Notes: generated from the sequence alone by a model not told the origin. 64,000 bases of DNA from Musa acuminata AAA Group (GCF_036884655.1 NC_088357.1:12379501-12443500), one strand, 5' to 3'; shown: positions 27,501 through 38,930, counted from the stretch's first letter. Made by a program: numbers and translations.

Positions 27501-30500
27501 CTAGGGTTTTATAAAGGAGGAAGGAATATTCTGAGATACTTACAAAATCACTGAATGAATGAAGTCTTTTCTATATTGTGTTTTTGTGGTGTGAGGTCAC
27601 ATTCTTTTCTAGATCGTGTGATCACGTCGTCCATGCGTGACCTGAGATTTAATGCTCGAGCCAGAATAAGTGGGATCTTTTTTTCCTTTCATCTCATCTA
27701 ATATCTGTTCTTTTCTATTCTACAACTACAAAACCTATAAAATTTAAGTTCTTTACTCATTCATGCTTTTGTCCTACATCAGATTTGATATTAATCACTT
27801 GTGATACATCATATTGATAACAGAGCAATTTGTCCAACATCTGATTTGGTACCAGAGCACTTGTCCTACATCACAACAGACATCTTCTTAACTCCACCAC
27901 AAAACCATTCAAAAAAACTATTTTGTTCATGAAGCTGACTCCCAAATATTAGCCTGTAAATGAATCCGATTTGGACCAATCTTAAGCTGATCCAAGTGTT
28001 TAGGGGAAAAAAATTAAGATGCAATCGTGATAACCTAGAAACTGATTCATGTCCCATTCAACTATATTGAAGATTTGACCTAGATACCTAAACCAATGCA
28101 ATTGCATCTCAATGACATTTCTGTCAACTTCAGGAGAATAAAGTAATAGGATTCTCAACTTTTTTCTCTATTTGGACCATAGGATCAAAATTTAATTTTC
28201 GATCCATGTTTGACGTATGCATAGATCTTAAAGCATGTAAGAATGTGTAACCTAAAACATGTCACTGATCTGCTACCAATAAGGAGCTGTGCAACTTGTT
28301 TTTTGGCTGTTTCAGTTTCAAAGTTAAGTTTATTGGTTTAAAATTTAGAACCAAAAAACTGAAACTAATGCTGGAAAAGTTTGACTTCATTTAACATTTA
28401 ACTTTAACCTAAACAGCTATCAGGTCAGATGTACAATTAGTGTACGAAGAAAAATAAAGTTACTGGCTTACTTCTCAAAAATCAGAAGTCTTTTCCAAGC
28501 CATGCATTGTTGCTCTTCCTGCAAGTAGAAATTCTTACAAGTTAATAATTAACATAGGGGAGAGAAGTAGAAGAGATAGATACAGATCGAGAGAGAGAGA
28601 TCTGAAGCCAAAAGGATGAAGATGAGATTGGATGCACAACTGAAAAACTCATTTGATAAAGTGGGGAGGTCGAGGAATTACAAAATTTACTAGCTGTCCA
28701 AATTAATGAAAAAAGTAATACTTCTCAGTAATACTGGGAACATGAAGACATATATATTAGTTTTCTCAACAACAAAAAAAAGATTATAAATTAATCCTAC
28801 CATATGTTCTTACAAGGTACAACCTTGTATTGCACACTACAGTCTCAATGACTTGCACCATTCTGCCACCTATTTTGCTGGTAGTGTTAATGCCCATCAC
28901 ATGCCATTATAAGGATGTGACAACACAACATTGGGCTGACAACCTGACACAGATGTCATGTCACTATGCATAAAACTCTTGCATCTCAGCTGGGCACATA
29001 TATATCACTATGTCACCAGTGTGGTTGATGCTGCTAAATTTGGAAAACTCATGGCTTCATGTTTTTTATATCTGCCTGTGCTTTCCTTTTGTTTACCTTC
29101 TTCAAATCATGTATACTAATTCATAAGGGAAAATATAAATTCAAAGGTAAACGTTAATTTGCCTCTTAAGACTCATGTTTTCAAATAAAATCAAAGCAAG
29201 ATCTGGAGAAAGTAAGATCTTTACATAGGATCATCAATGCAAAGATAGTAACAACCAAATGACAACAATTATACTGTTGATAATATATATTAAATACATG
29301 AAGATAAATAGATTGTTCTCAGAATAAGGATGATAGAGAAATTTGGATCAGACAGTAAACGATTGTAGATCCCAGTTTGGTTCATAGTAGCTAATTGAGC
29401 ACCTAATATGCTGCTAAAATAGCTTCAAACAAAAGCTTAAACATTTACCTAGTTAAATGTTTAGCAGCCACTTGATCAACTTAGCAGTTCAAAGGGCCAA
29501 TATCTAAATGCTTAAGTAGCAATTTAGAAGCATAATTTTTTGCAATTAATAATTTAATATAACTTTTCTTTAGAACAATTTGGAAGTGAAATGTCTAGTA
29601 AAGTTGATATCTCGAATGATAACTAAATTGAACATACCTCTATATCATCTAAGATGAACCAATAATATTAATGTGCTTCAGTAGTTTTCTATTTCTTCCT
29701 TTTTGAAGTATTCAGTATCCAAGTGGGCATGTCTAACTTAGTTTACTATTTCTTCCTTTTGAAGTATCCAGTATCCAATTGCATGTCTAACTCAATGGCT
29801 ATCAGTGTAATGACCAAGAGAATACAGCTACCTGATATATAAATGATCTGAGAATTATATTATTGTGATAATTATAAGTTTCTTACTGGTGAGGTTCTTC
29901 AGAATCTAAAGCACGTTTCGCTAGACCAGGGGAGCGCAAAAGACATAATATGCTTGACCCATCATTGAGCAGTTCTTTCTAAGAATTCCAACCGCTAGAT
30001 GAAGGGGTCATCATTTTCCTTTCTTTTGATCTTAAATTTTTTTGGACTATATTACTTAGTTATCTATTTTTATTTTTGCTACCATCATTATCATTTTCTG
30101 TTCCTGAGTAACAATAAGATAAACCAATAACAATAAACATATAAACTAAGGAGATAGTAAGAATAACTAGATGATTACACTATTCTGCTATATAGCTTGG
30201 CAGTTGCCCTTGCAGAAGTATAGGCACTAACATTGTTTTGCTTTTAATTGAAGAAAACTCCACGTTTCACAGCAAAATTTGGGATAAAGTAACAATGACA
30301 TCTAACAACATTGATATGCATAAGTTACTTCAATATTAGACAAGTTGAAGTATCAAACCTAAAGTAAAAACTGAAGTAAACCTTGTAAGAGCCGGTTGGA
30401 GGCACAGCAAGCATATTCCAGTCAATTTCATCAACATACTTTTTCCGCTCTCTGTATACAGCCTTGGCACTATTAAACTTTGGTTGATATTCAGATAAAA

Positions 30501-33500
30501 GCCCTTTTGCCTATAGAATTGAGTAAAAAAATAAAAGTATCATGCATTAAGAAAATGAACAACCTGAAAGAAATCATTTAAACTTGCATAACAAATAATT
30601 TTTCACAAGGATCTCTCATATAAGTTCCAAACTTGTATTGCATTTAATATTCAGATTCATAAACCTTTAAGTTCTTACCAACGTGCGACTAACAGAGTTC
30701 TCAAAGTTTTCATAGTCTTTCCAGAGCTGTTCTACATTATGAGTTGGAGTTACAATTGCTCTTTGGTAGGCTTTCCTTACAGAAGTCATGTGATGTGATT
30801 CTTCTTGAGTTGTCTTAGCCTAATTGAACAAGTGTAAAAGTCATGCCATCATTTTCATACAAAATGCTATAAGTAATCTTAGCAAAACACAAGGAATAGA
30901 GACTGAAATGGACTGCACCGACTGGCAATGACTTCAAGAAAGCAATGTACTCCAACCATACAGGTCCAGAAGCAATATCGTATCCTGTTTAAGTATGAAT
31001 AGAGTCAGATTACTAAACGCTCAACAATGAAGCCAAAAACTTATGCTAGCATTAGCAAATATGAAAGTTGGACAAATTCAAGTATCACCTAAAACAAAAC
31101 AGAAGGGAAAAATGAACAAAAATGCCAGATATGACCAAAAACTCCACATGCTGTTTATGATTAATTAAGTTGTATCCTAAGACAGCCTCAACTGTTAAGA
31201 GGTTATTTGTCTTGACAAAAAGGAAGTGATGGCCATGAGGAAAATGAGCACCAAACCATGTTGACATGGTTCATAAGATAAAAGAGATAAAAAGCTTTTT
31301 CTAATATCCAAATATCTTTAAACTCCAAAGTCTATATTGGCATGTAAATGTTGCAGGAAGAAATTAAGAACATTTGCATAATGGTTGCCTTCTTATAAAA
31401 GGCATTTGCTTGAACACCTTGAAATAAATTTCCACAAAATCAAATATATAATTATTGAACTCTTAATTCTATTCATCTTCTTTTTGTTAACATTTATAGT
31501 TATGGACCTGATAAGACATTTACAGAGATGTATAATAGCTTAATTTGTTGAATTAAAAGAAAAGGTCTTTGAAACAACTGTACATCACATGCGACACAGG
31601 ACTTCCAAGATGAAAAACTTTAAAAAGAAACTCCAAACAGCAGAGGTGGTTGACTATACCAACATAGTTAAGCATGAAATCAAAAGCTTTCTTGGTTTCC
31701 TCTACACCCTCAAGTCCCTTCTTCTCATTTACTTTCTTTATAAAGCTAATGTAACACCGCCTACACATTGAAAATAAGCAATGTCAATAAGCATCCAAAA
31801 GAATAAAAAGCAATAACTTGTTAACATAAGAATTTTTTCCCATGACTATAAGATTTAACAAGCAGTACCAGGTTATGAGATTTCACAGTATTTTGACAAT
31901 ATCATACAGTACACATTGGTATGTCAGAAACACAATATACTGACCAAATATCAATATTAAATATTTTTAATATGTTTTGGGTGTACCAGACAGTATGATA
32001 TCATCCTAATCAGTATGTCTCAGTCCAATAGTGTTATAGACTATCGTATCAGTGCCAGTATCTAAACCTCAAGCTGAATTCTACAATGATAACTTTCCAA
32101 AAATGAATGTTGCATTAGGAGAATCCGAAAATACTTAAATAATTAGATTGTTACTAAGATTAACTCCAGCTACTTATAAATTTTTCATACAGGACTTAAA
32201 CAATAATATTCCAACTAAATTTTGAAAAGCCTACCACGGTTCAAGACAAAAGAAAGACATTTTGCTGACAGTGGATTAATATAGAGGTGAAGCTAGATCC
32301 ATCCACCTGTCAATCAAGTTCTTATGCAACTGAAAAGTCACAAATATTAAGTGCTAATGGTTTTAGACAAACCCTCTCACCCTGGTTCAGATTTATTCCT
32401 CCAGCTGAAATTATACAAAAGTAAAATCTACAATGCATACACGATTATTAAAAGGTATCACAAAATCTTTGTTGCTTTAGGCCTGCCAAAATTATGGCTT
32501 AAAGTATTTAGTGCATCCAACAGAAAGTTTTGGATACACGATCACCTCAATAATTTTTTGTGTACCACCCTTCGTATTTCCTGATATCATTTTATCACCC
32601 ATAACTGTGCCTCAGATTGTTTTAACAAAAAGCTGTAATCAAAAGAAATACAAGGATGAAGAACAAGATTTACACCAAATGTAACTATTACCATCTACAT
32701 GTTACAGTGGCAATCACATAGCCTATCATGATTTGTTACGTCAATAGCCTACTGTGCTTCTACAGGCATATTAGAACAACCAATAATTTAGCTTGAAAAA
32801 AGAAAATATGTTTACCAATTGTAGCACTGCTTATACGAGGATCTTTTTTTTCTTTGATCAAGGGTAATTATGGGACGACAAAATGAAAAAAAGCAACAAA
32901 AATACTTTTACAAGTTGTTTGAGATGACAAGAATGCTCAAGATGGTAATAAAACAGTCTTCATTGCTACTGTGGATTCCATGCCTCGAAATTTAATTATT
33001 TACTCTCTTTGAATTTGGATATGTGAAAATCATTAAAATAAACTAAATGGCAAATGACATTATTGATAATAATGTATTAGCACTGACAATTAAAACCTGA
33101 CCAAGTCTTACTCAATCACCCGAAGAAGTGTTTACCCTTCCTAGGTAAGTCAGGTAAAATATTAACATTTTAGATTTCATTAGCATACACAAGAGTAAAG
33201 ACCCAAAGAGAGCATAAGTTTGGCTGTCAACCAAGTTTGGAACCTCAAAACAAAGGAAAATGAGAACATATCGGTCAAGGCCATATAGGCAAAATGTCAG
33301 ATGGAAATACTCATGGTTCACTATTCTGCAAACCCACTGTTTTGATGGACCGGTATATATTGGGTGGTCCATACTGGAAATTCAAAAGTGCTAAAAGCTA
33401 TAAAATAAGGATGTCATCATGAGATCCTTGAGTTTCCATCTTTGTTCATTTTTAACATCAGTTTTGCCTTCATACTCAAAAAATTTGAAATTGACCTTAC

Positions 33501-36218
33501 TGATTCAAATACCTTTTTCCTTCCATTAGTTAGTGGCTTTCACATAATAGTAAACAAAGGCATTTAACGCTACAAGTGCACAACCTAAAAAGGAATACCT
33601 TCAAATACACAAAAAGGAAAGAAAAAAAAACAAATGGCGATCCTACTAAAAATAAATCCATCAACAATATATAGATACAAGGAAATGTGATGAATCTTTT
33701 GGATATTTCCTTCAAGACCTTATCCAAACACCCCAGAAAAGAGCCAGATTCAGCAAAAGCAGATGCTTCATGACTTTATCTCAATGATGTAAAGAGCTAG
33801 GAGTTTTGATGCTATATGAGCAAATAAAATATAGAACTTAACTTTGCTTAATTATAACTTGTCCAGGTCTCTTTACAAGTTGCTATTGATTCAGCACGTA
33901 AGTGCTGCTTGCAGTATAGATGTCACCACCATAATGTGTTCTAAATGATAAGGCACGCCTTAAGAGGTAGATATCCTAGGAATCATGTCGAAAGCACTTA
34001 ACAGATCATCTGGATAGACAGTTTAGAGATGGGAGTATAAAAAAAGGTCTTTTGTAGACCTGAAAAATCAGCACATCTAATATATCTCCACAATGTCAAT
34101 CAAATTACAAAAGTTATTCATTTTAGTAGTCAAACATTAAATGAAAGATAATGTCAGATATTAAGAAATTTAATTATAACAAAAATTCATTTCAATGAAT
34201 AGTTATTGGAGGAGTAATGTAAGATATGCTTTCTATGAATTGGAGCGCCAAAATAAAAGAATATAAAAGGCAGGCAGCAAAGGAGAGCACAAGGAAGGCA
34301 GGTCATAGTACTAAGGATATTAAGTTTCTTCCAACTCACAATTCACCATATCTCAAAATTAATCCACTTTTTTCCAACCTGACCAATCTAAATTATCGCT
34401 CTAGAATAAACATAAATATAGAATACTACTTTTTAGGAATATTCATATTCCCACAAAGTTCCATATAGACATCTTAAGTTATCCAAACTTGAGTTCTGAT
34501 GCTTAGTAACTTCTCTAAGCCATACTACATTCAACTAAATGCACAGAACTCCCAGCATCAATACAACACAAAAGAAAAACACAAGAACAATCACCAAAAG
34601 TAGTTTTAAAAAAAATAACATAAAAACGATAAAAAAGTAAACGCTGAATAACACAGATTTGACTCAATTAACCCTAAGTCTCATCCTACATCAGTTTTCT
34701 TTCATGCTCTGAATATTCTAGCATTTTGATGAAATCAGAGTGCAAGAAACAAAAGCAGGAACCACTATTTTTGGGGTCCATATTTTAATTAAAAAAATCA
34801 TAATTCCACCAAAAGACAATTAGCACAAAATGTCTGTGTCATATTGCAATCCCTCACCTCAGCTGTGGGTTTATTCAAAAATTGTGTGTTCACCCCCATT
34901 TATTGAGGACTTCATATTAAAAAATTTCATATCATTTCGAACCATGAGAACAGTTTACAAAATATTGAATAGAAATGGAAACTATATGCCCATGAATAAT
35001 TACAATAGTTATATGCAGGAAATAGCATCAAACAACTCTGTGGTCTCAATTTCATAAAATTGAATTGTTAAAGGGATGACTAAACATTTGGGGCAACAAA
35101 AGGTCAAAATTAAATCTTAAAGAATAATGAGCAAAGTTTATAATATGCCAAAGCTATCAAAGTGAAACTGGAGGCCAATATATAGAAACAACAATAATAC
35201 TCAGGATCTAACTTCTTAACTGACGTAGGATTTTAAATTTTCATCAAAAGAAATTATTGAAATGGCATTAATACCAGTGTACATAAAAAAAACTAAGGTA
35301 CGTTGCTCACTTTAAAAGATTAAGAAAAACTATAATATTTGTTACTAAAAGAATCACTCCCTTAAATATATTAAACAATAAACAAAGCCTACCAAAGAGA
35401 TATTTGAAGACAATTCAATAAACACCGACTGAAAATTTGTTTTGTAACTTCATCATTGTTGATGGCCATGTATGCCTCCACATATTGCTTCCAGTATTTT
35501 GCCTGCAGATGCAGGAGGAATCCAAATAAGAAGGAAACAGCTCTTAAAGTGATTATTTCAATAGCTACCAGTAGGCAAGAAGTTTATTCAAGTTGGCGAG
35601 AGCCTGAGAATCACGACAATCTCTGCATTACGCCTTCCTCCGACCATGAAAAATTATTTTACAACTCCATATTAACCTCTAATGACACAATGCATCTTTT
35701 CTTCCTTTTCATGGAATTGTTTTCAAGCACGTCAATCTGGGAAAAGGAAAAGCAACATAGAAATAAAATATAAACCACTTACAGCCGTGGGAAATGTACA
35801 AAGGAGCTGCTCATAGATTGGAGCCGCCTCGGTGATAGGAAGAGCCTTCAGAAACAACAAGTGTAAATCAGATAAACACAAGCAACCAAATCTCACTCAC
35901 GCATCACTCGAGTGACAGAAGAAAATCCTCTCTTAATAATAATAGTAGCAAAGAAGTTACAACTCTGAGGTAAATTATCTAACATAGAAATGGACGTGAA
36001 AGCTCACCTGGGCCTCATTCACAAGAATTTCAGCAGCTTCGACATTGTATATGTCGGTAGTGGCGTTATCATCGCCTTTCTACTCAAGAAACAAGAATCA
36101 GGGTACAAAATCGTACACAAAACCCAGGTAGACAAAAGACGCCCAAATAACTTAACCCTAAACGCCGGTAGCAAAATAACCTAGAAAATCAGGAACTTGC
36201 CTTGGGCTCGTCGGTCAT
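6586..36218 (-). CDS. CSTF77: Cleavage stimulation factor subunit 77 (CstF77)
   Basis: A 23-exon gene encoding 755 aa (Arabidopsis CstF77 is of similar length). Exons in transcript order: 36201-36218, 36008-36079, 35783-35845, 35393-35502, 31660-31760, 30923-30984, 30679-30819, 30382-30510, 28472-28518, 24142-24205, 23576-23696, 20606-20664, 20463-20531, 20220-20360, 19721-19785, 19150-19246, 18120-18179, 15786-15938, 13870-13936, 13675-13785, 10469-10600, 7801-8019, 6586-6752. Phases agree at every junction. Residues ~30-520 are HAT (half-a-TPR) helical repeats, e.g. AKYWKQYVEAYMAINND, YDYATWH, FIRFLRRTEGVEAARKYF and KVVYPDTARMV. Residues ~595-640 form the conserved segment (SPTLMAFITNMPAVEG then GPSPDIDVVLS) corresponding to the C-terminal region that binds the CstF64 hinge. 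The tail is polar with RLPRD and KRK motifs. CstF77 is the dimeric scaffold of CstF in the nucleus, joining CstF64 and CstF50 for pre-mRNA 3' cleavage and polyadenylation; in Arabidopsis it acts in antisense FLC control. Introns 1 and 17 use GC donors. The donor of exon 6 (GTCGGT) is weak and was set by phase. Confidence 0.95.
7431..7631. repeat. Three tandem ~68 bp repeats in the last CstF77 intron
   Basis: Three near-identical copies start at about 7431, 7499 and 7566. Each carries ACATAAAGCCTCTCC, then TATATCACTAATGTGACA and GACAAGTGGATTT. They lie within intron 22. Confidence 0.9.
8528..9309. mobile_element. Solo LTR, 782 bp, in CstF77 intron 21
   Basis: The segment begins TGTCACGAAC and ends CGTTTGTGACA, giving perfect 6 bp inverted termini (TGTCAC / GTGACA) of the TG...CA type typical of LTRs. 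ACAT immediately precedes it and ACAT follows it, a 4 bp duplication (LTR elements normally leave 4-6 bp). It is more GC-rich than the surrounding intron. The left part has three diverged ~50 bp repeats. The small open frames here on both strands are not genes. No second LTR, primer-binding site or polyprotein is seen next to it, so a solo LTR is the simplest reading. Confidence 0.7.
8531..8685. repeat. Three diverged ~50 bp repeats inside the LTR
   Basis: Copies start near 8531, 8580 and 8633. The shared core is ACTTAGYTGARATTGYYTAAGTC, followed by a purine-rich stretch and CCTTGCG. Confidence 0.8.
10970..11580. repeat. Dispersed GTACC-type repeat with a CT-rich core
   Basis: The left end (about 10975-11100) and right end (about 11495-11580) contain words such as TAGTATCTGGTACATTTTGATATG and CAGCACCGGACCAAG, resembling the GTACCGG-rich family seen again at 26700-27060. 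Between them lies a CT-rich, low-complexity core (11215-11470) whose Ser/Pro/His-rich open frames on both strands look non-genic. It sits inside CstF77 intron 20. The core may be a captured segment; that is only inference. Confidence 0.5.
11780..12310 (+). mobile_element. 3' fragment of a LINE-type retrotransposon
   Basis: Broken reading frames recall the end of a plant non-LTR reverse transcriptase ORF: KTVVKSAMLYESKC at about 11872, then EMRMLRW at about 11953, then DKMRKKRLR at about 12047. The element ends with a T/G-rich tail (TTGTTATTGCTGTA) near 12300. Stops and frameshifts show it is dead. Related fragments lie at about 15247-15590 and 48660-48882. Confidence 0.75.
15247..15590 (+). 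mobile_element. Second LINE-type 3' fragment
   Basis: Reads NEMKMLRWM at about 15244, then GTRRRRGYKK and LNALRLTKNVAF, then NIDVADTK, matching the same C-terminal RT-ORF pattern as the copy at 11780-12310. Ends in CTTTGTTGTTATACATT. Truncated at 5' and interrupted by stops. Lies in CstF77 intron 18. Confidence 0.75.
15939..18119 (-). other. CstF77 intron 17, GC-AG type
   Basis: On the minus strand exon 17 ends TTGAAG and the intron begins GCATGG (18119 downward); it ends ACAG before exon 18. Reading phase and the expected residues SMLK then VEQRKKEAL fix the join, and no GT near the boundary keeps the frame. The intron contains the 122 bp tandem duplication at 17413-17655. Confidence 0.75.
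17413..17655. repeat. Tandem duplication of ~122 bp
   Basis: Two copies starting at 17413 and 17535, both beginning CAGCTATAACATC and ending CATCATGCCATTG, with a few substitutions and one small indel. Located in CstF77 intron 17. Confidence 0.9.
21608..21714. repeat. Direct repeat pair of ~40 bp
   Basis: A ~40 bp sequence beginning AAGGAATACATTAATGGAG and ending in TGTAAA occurs at about 21608-21647 and 21675-21714, 67 bp apart, with one internal difference. Confidence 0.85.
22320..22575. repeat. CTAGAT-rich imperfect short-period repeat
   Basis: The words CCTAGAT, GTAGATCTG and TAGATTTGCA recur about every 25-30 bp. Copies are diverged, so the unit is only approximate. Confidence 0.6.
24546..25802 (-). 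mobile_element. Solo LTR, 1257 bp, with CCGCA target duplication
   Basis: On the plus strand the segment starts TGTTAGGATC and ends AATTCAACA (TGTT...AACA termini). CCGCA stands directly before it (24541-24545) and directly after it (25803-25807), a perfect 5 bp target-site duplication. On the minus strand it begins TGTTGAATTTCGGATTTTGA, like the LTR at 63161 (TGTTGAATTCTAGATTTTGA), so the orientation is taken as minus. It holds an array of GGCGGT...ACCGCC palindromes at 25105-25256. No internal domain, PBS or partner LTR is present. It sits in CstF77 intron 9 in the same orientation as the gene. Confidence 0.9.
25105..25256. repeat. Array of GGCGGTGCCACCGCC-type palindromes
   Basis: At least five GGCGGT(G)CC/T-ACCGCC units separated by short CTGG/TCTCGGGTGCT spacers. 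Each unit is self-complementary and the group could fold into several hairpins. It is part of the solo LTR. Confidence 0.85.
26700..27065. repeat. GTACCGG-rich repeat, two diverged ~140 bp units
   Basis: Two related units start near 26709 (ACCGTAACATACCGCTTAGTACGG) and 26849 (ACCCAAGCATACTGCTCAGTACAGG), each followed by GTACATACTGGTCC/GTACCGATCCGACAG-like words; a third partial unit follows. Open frames on both strands here are by-products. Weaker relatives occur at 10970, 21170, 23170 and 31895. Confidence 0.75.
27430..27880. mobile_element. Possible degenerate LTR end with PBS-like motif
   Basis: T-rich sequence with an internal GGTCACATTC / GCGTGACC pair, then repeated CCTACATC words, ends in TTTGGTACCAGAGC near 27847. 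That resembles the primer-binding site complementary to initiator tRNA-Met (typically TGGTATCAGAGC) that follows the left LTR of many plant Copia elements. No LTR termini or coding sequence could be defined. Confidence 0.3.
28519..30381. other. CstF77 intron 8
   Basis: A 1.9 kb AT-rich intron. The only structure seen is the 57 bp tandem duplication at 29689-29796. Confidence 0.5.
29689..29796. repeat. Tandem duplication of ~57 bp
   Basis: Two copies, starting near 29689 and 29746. Each has CTATTTCTTCCTTTT, GAAGTATYCAGTATCCAA and GCATGTCTAACT. In CstF77 intron 8. Confidence 0.85.
31761..35392. other. CstF77 intron 4 (3.6 kb)
   Basis: AT-rich intron sequence. A degenerate GTACC-family segment is visible at about 31895-32060 and another fragment at 33330-33380. 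No gene in either strand shows recognisable features. Confidence 0.5.
36080..36200 (-). other. CstF77 intron 1, GC-AG type
   Basis: The first coding exon (MTDEPK) ends CCCAAG and the intron starts GCAAGTTCCT on the minus strand, the standard strong consensus for GC donors (AG|GCAAGT). The acceptor is TTGAGTAG before AAAGGCGATGAT, giving KGDDNATTDIYNVEAAEILVNEAQ-like sequence in frame. Confidence 0.85.
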
Positions 36219-36800
36219 CGCTCTCTGGTGCTTGTCTAGAGCAAAAGATCCCAGAACTTCGGTTCCAAGAGAGGAACAGACGGGAAGATGGGAGTATACA
36301 AGGACTCGTTGTTCTTGGTGCGATCAAAGGCCGGAAACCCTTGGCGAGGGTTTCGGCGATCCAACAGCGACGAGACGGAGCCGAAGAGCACCGTTGGAGA
36401 TTGAAGAGCGGAGGGAAGAGGGCACCAGAAAGCGTGAACTTTCCCGCATCCCACGGAGCGACCGAGAGGGGGCGGAGCCGGAAACGACCCTCCGTCGATC
36501 ACTTCACCAAATCTTGCTTCGTCGTGCCTCTTTGCGCTTGGAAACCGTATATCCGACCCGTTTAAATCGGATCGGGTTTCATCGGAAATTGGAACGGGTT
36601 CGGGTAGTGCGTTAACTCTCGTTTCGGGTAGAGCAAATAGACGAATAGACTGTCTATTAGTAACTGTTGGATCTCTAATCGCATTTGTGTCGGTTTCGGG
36701 AGGATCCGAATTAGCGGTCGAATTGGCTAATAGACGTCTAATCTGCTGAACCCAAGTCGAGCAAATTTGATGCACACCACCAGATTTGGCTTAAATCATG
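36219..36800 (-). promoter_or_regulatory. 5' UTR and promoter region of CstF77
   Basis: GC-rich block directly upstream of the CstF77 start, ending in AT-rich intergenic DNA. It contains long open frames on both strands, including 179 aa on the minus strand ending at 36236, with no family features. These are probably due to base composition. The transcription start was not located. Confidence 0.45.
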
Positions 36801-38930
36801 CTACTATTGCATGGGTGGGGCATTACCAGCACAGCCATCACACATATTGTCATGGTTAGAGTGGATGTGTGCTTTCTACGTTTCTCACATCAAATATAAT
36901 TATTAAGTTCAAATTAAGATTCAAAGATTATTAATCATAATATTAGTCTTCAACTGATCACTATTTTCAATTTGACATCGTGAAATAATGAATTACACAA
37001 AACACTAAATTTATAATTCTTCTTTACTTTTTCACCCAATTTTATATTTTGACAACAAATTATATTATCGTTTTTCACCAAATAAATGGGTAAAATAAAA
37101 ACAATTTAGCAAAAAGTTGCTCTCAAAAGTCATGGATTTTTGAAATAATCATATGTTTTCGTGACAAGTTATAGTGTTAATTTTGATCAGGGTTTTATAA
37201 TATCAAAATTAGACAAAGGATAATTCAAATGTGATGATGCATCGAGTGAAATACTTTGCCTTGTTAAGAAGTATCAGATGCCTTGATACTTTACATCATT
37301 AAATTAAATATTTTGATATTTACATCATTAAGTTAAATATAATTTTCTATGTTTATCACATTAAAAATAATTATTAAGTTCAAATTAAGATTCAAGGATT
37401 ATTAACCTATCTATCATAATATTTTGGACTCGTTACATATTAGTCTTTAATTTATCATTATTTACAATTCGACATCATGTGATAATGAAGTGTAACTAAA
37501 AACTAAATTTAGTTTTTTTTTTTACCCATTTATATATTTTTGACAAAAGTATATTGTCATTATTTGCCAAATAAATCAGAAAAATTAAATAATTTAACAA
37601 AAATATTTATTTCCAATAATCATATGTACTTTTACATTAGAGGTAACTATTTTCTTGATGGATGTTAATGACAATTTGGTCATCAACTCAATGTGACAAC
37701 ATTAACTCAATATTTTTAATGGATCTTACTGTATTTAGAATTGACAAGAAATTTGTTTGAAAGTGAATTGTGATATGGAAGATTAACCAAGGAATATATC
37801 TCCCTCCTTAGGGAGCCTTCTTCCAAACTCATACTGTGACTTGGTAGGAGGTAAAACTTACATAGAAGTTATACCTAATAAAATCCTTTTATGTTTAAGT
37901 CAATATTTTTCTATGCAAGGGTTTGAGATTTTAAATGAGATTCAAGAGTTCAAAATGAGAATGTACTCATCCTAACATGATATGTCTAGTTGGCATAATG
38001 TTAGATACTTGTTGTTATAGAGGTTAATAATTGGTTAGGTTAATATCTAGTCTAATAAATGACTTGAAGGTGTCTAATTGAACTAGTAAAAGGAACTAAC
38101 ATTTGGCATATAAAAATTGATGAGATAGAAATTGATATGTAAATACATTCAAAATAAAATGATCGATAAGTAAATAACCTCAAATTAAGTTATAAATTTG
38201 ATTTAAACAGGTCTGGTTCTTTACTTTAAAATTAGTCATATAAAGTGCCTCAAAACAATGTTATATTGGTAAACAAAAACACTTTGCACATCCAATAACA
38301 TTTTTGTCTCCTTATAAGTTGAAGAGTAGTATCCTTTGTTGTATTAACAGAAATGGAAGAAGGTGAGCAGGGCAAAAAAAGATCAAAGGAAACAGGAAAA
38401 ACAATTAAAAAGAAGATATAAAAAAAAGAGAAAAATCAAGAAAGAGAACTTGTCTCTTTTGTTATATATTATATTGTATTATGTATATATATTTATTACA
38501 CTATTAAATATTCCCATCCTACTAATATCCTGGTATGCTTAGACTCAATTCGATTTAATCTTGATACCTTAAATTTAGTGAGATTGTACATGTTAGAAAG
38601 CTGCAACTCTTTTAGTGCTATGATTTGAGGTGCAGTCTTTCACATACAGGAGTGCTCGATTGTAATCATCCTTCAGTAAAATCTGTGTACTCTGAAGACT
38701 CCATCAAATGAAAATTTCTTCTTCACACAGATCACAAAGGATGGGAAATGGAACATTTCAGCAACCTAATTTTCATTGATCCACCCGACACAATAAAACC
38801 CACTTCCATTATTGAGAAGGCTCACACAAAAAACACTTCAATGAACAGGTTAGAAGTAGATGAATTTATGCACCATTCAAGTGATCAGTCAGACCATTGC
38901 CATGAATTATGTAACCGCCACTTGAGCTCA
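36801..38930. other. AT-rich intergenic region between CstF77 and LIP2
   Basis: No gene seen. Includes a pair of ~275 bp direct repeats (36880-37155 and 37351-37626) and A/T-rich spacer around 38400-38500. The distal part (roughly 38600-38930) may include the LIP2 3' UTR. Confidence 0.5.
36880..37626. repeat. Two ~275 bp direct repeats, ~471 bp apart
   Basis: Copies at 36880-37155 and 37351-37626 share TTCAAATTAAGATTCAA, GATTATTAA, TATTAGTCTT, GACATC-TG-GATAATGAA, and the ending AATAATCATATG. They are diverged by substitutions and indels. Possibly a duplicated or nested transposon fragment. Confidence 0.75.

Noticed and set aside
35387..35392. Possible U12-type or AT-AC introns
   Set aside because: I scanned all donors in the five split genes; none has the ATATCCTT or GTATCCTT start of U12 introns.
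36236..36775. 179 aa open frame on the minus strand upstream of CstF77
   Set aside because: No known domain, biased composition and overlapping open frames on the other strand. It lies in the GC-rich 5' UTR/promoter and ends before the true start codon.
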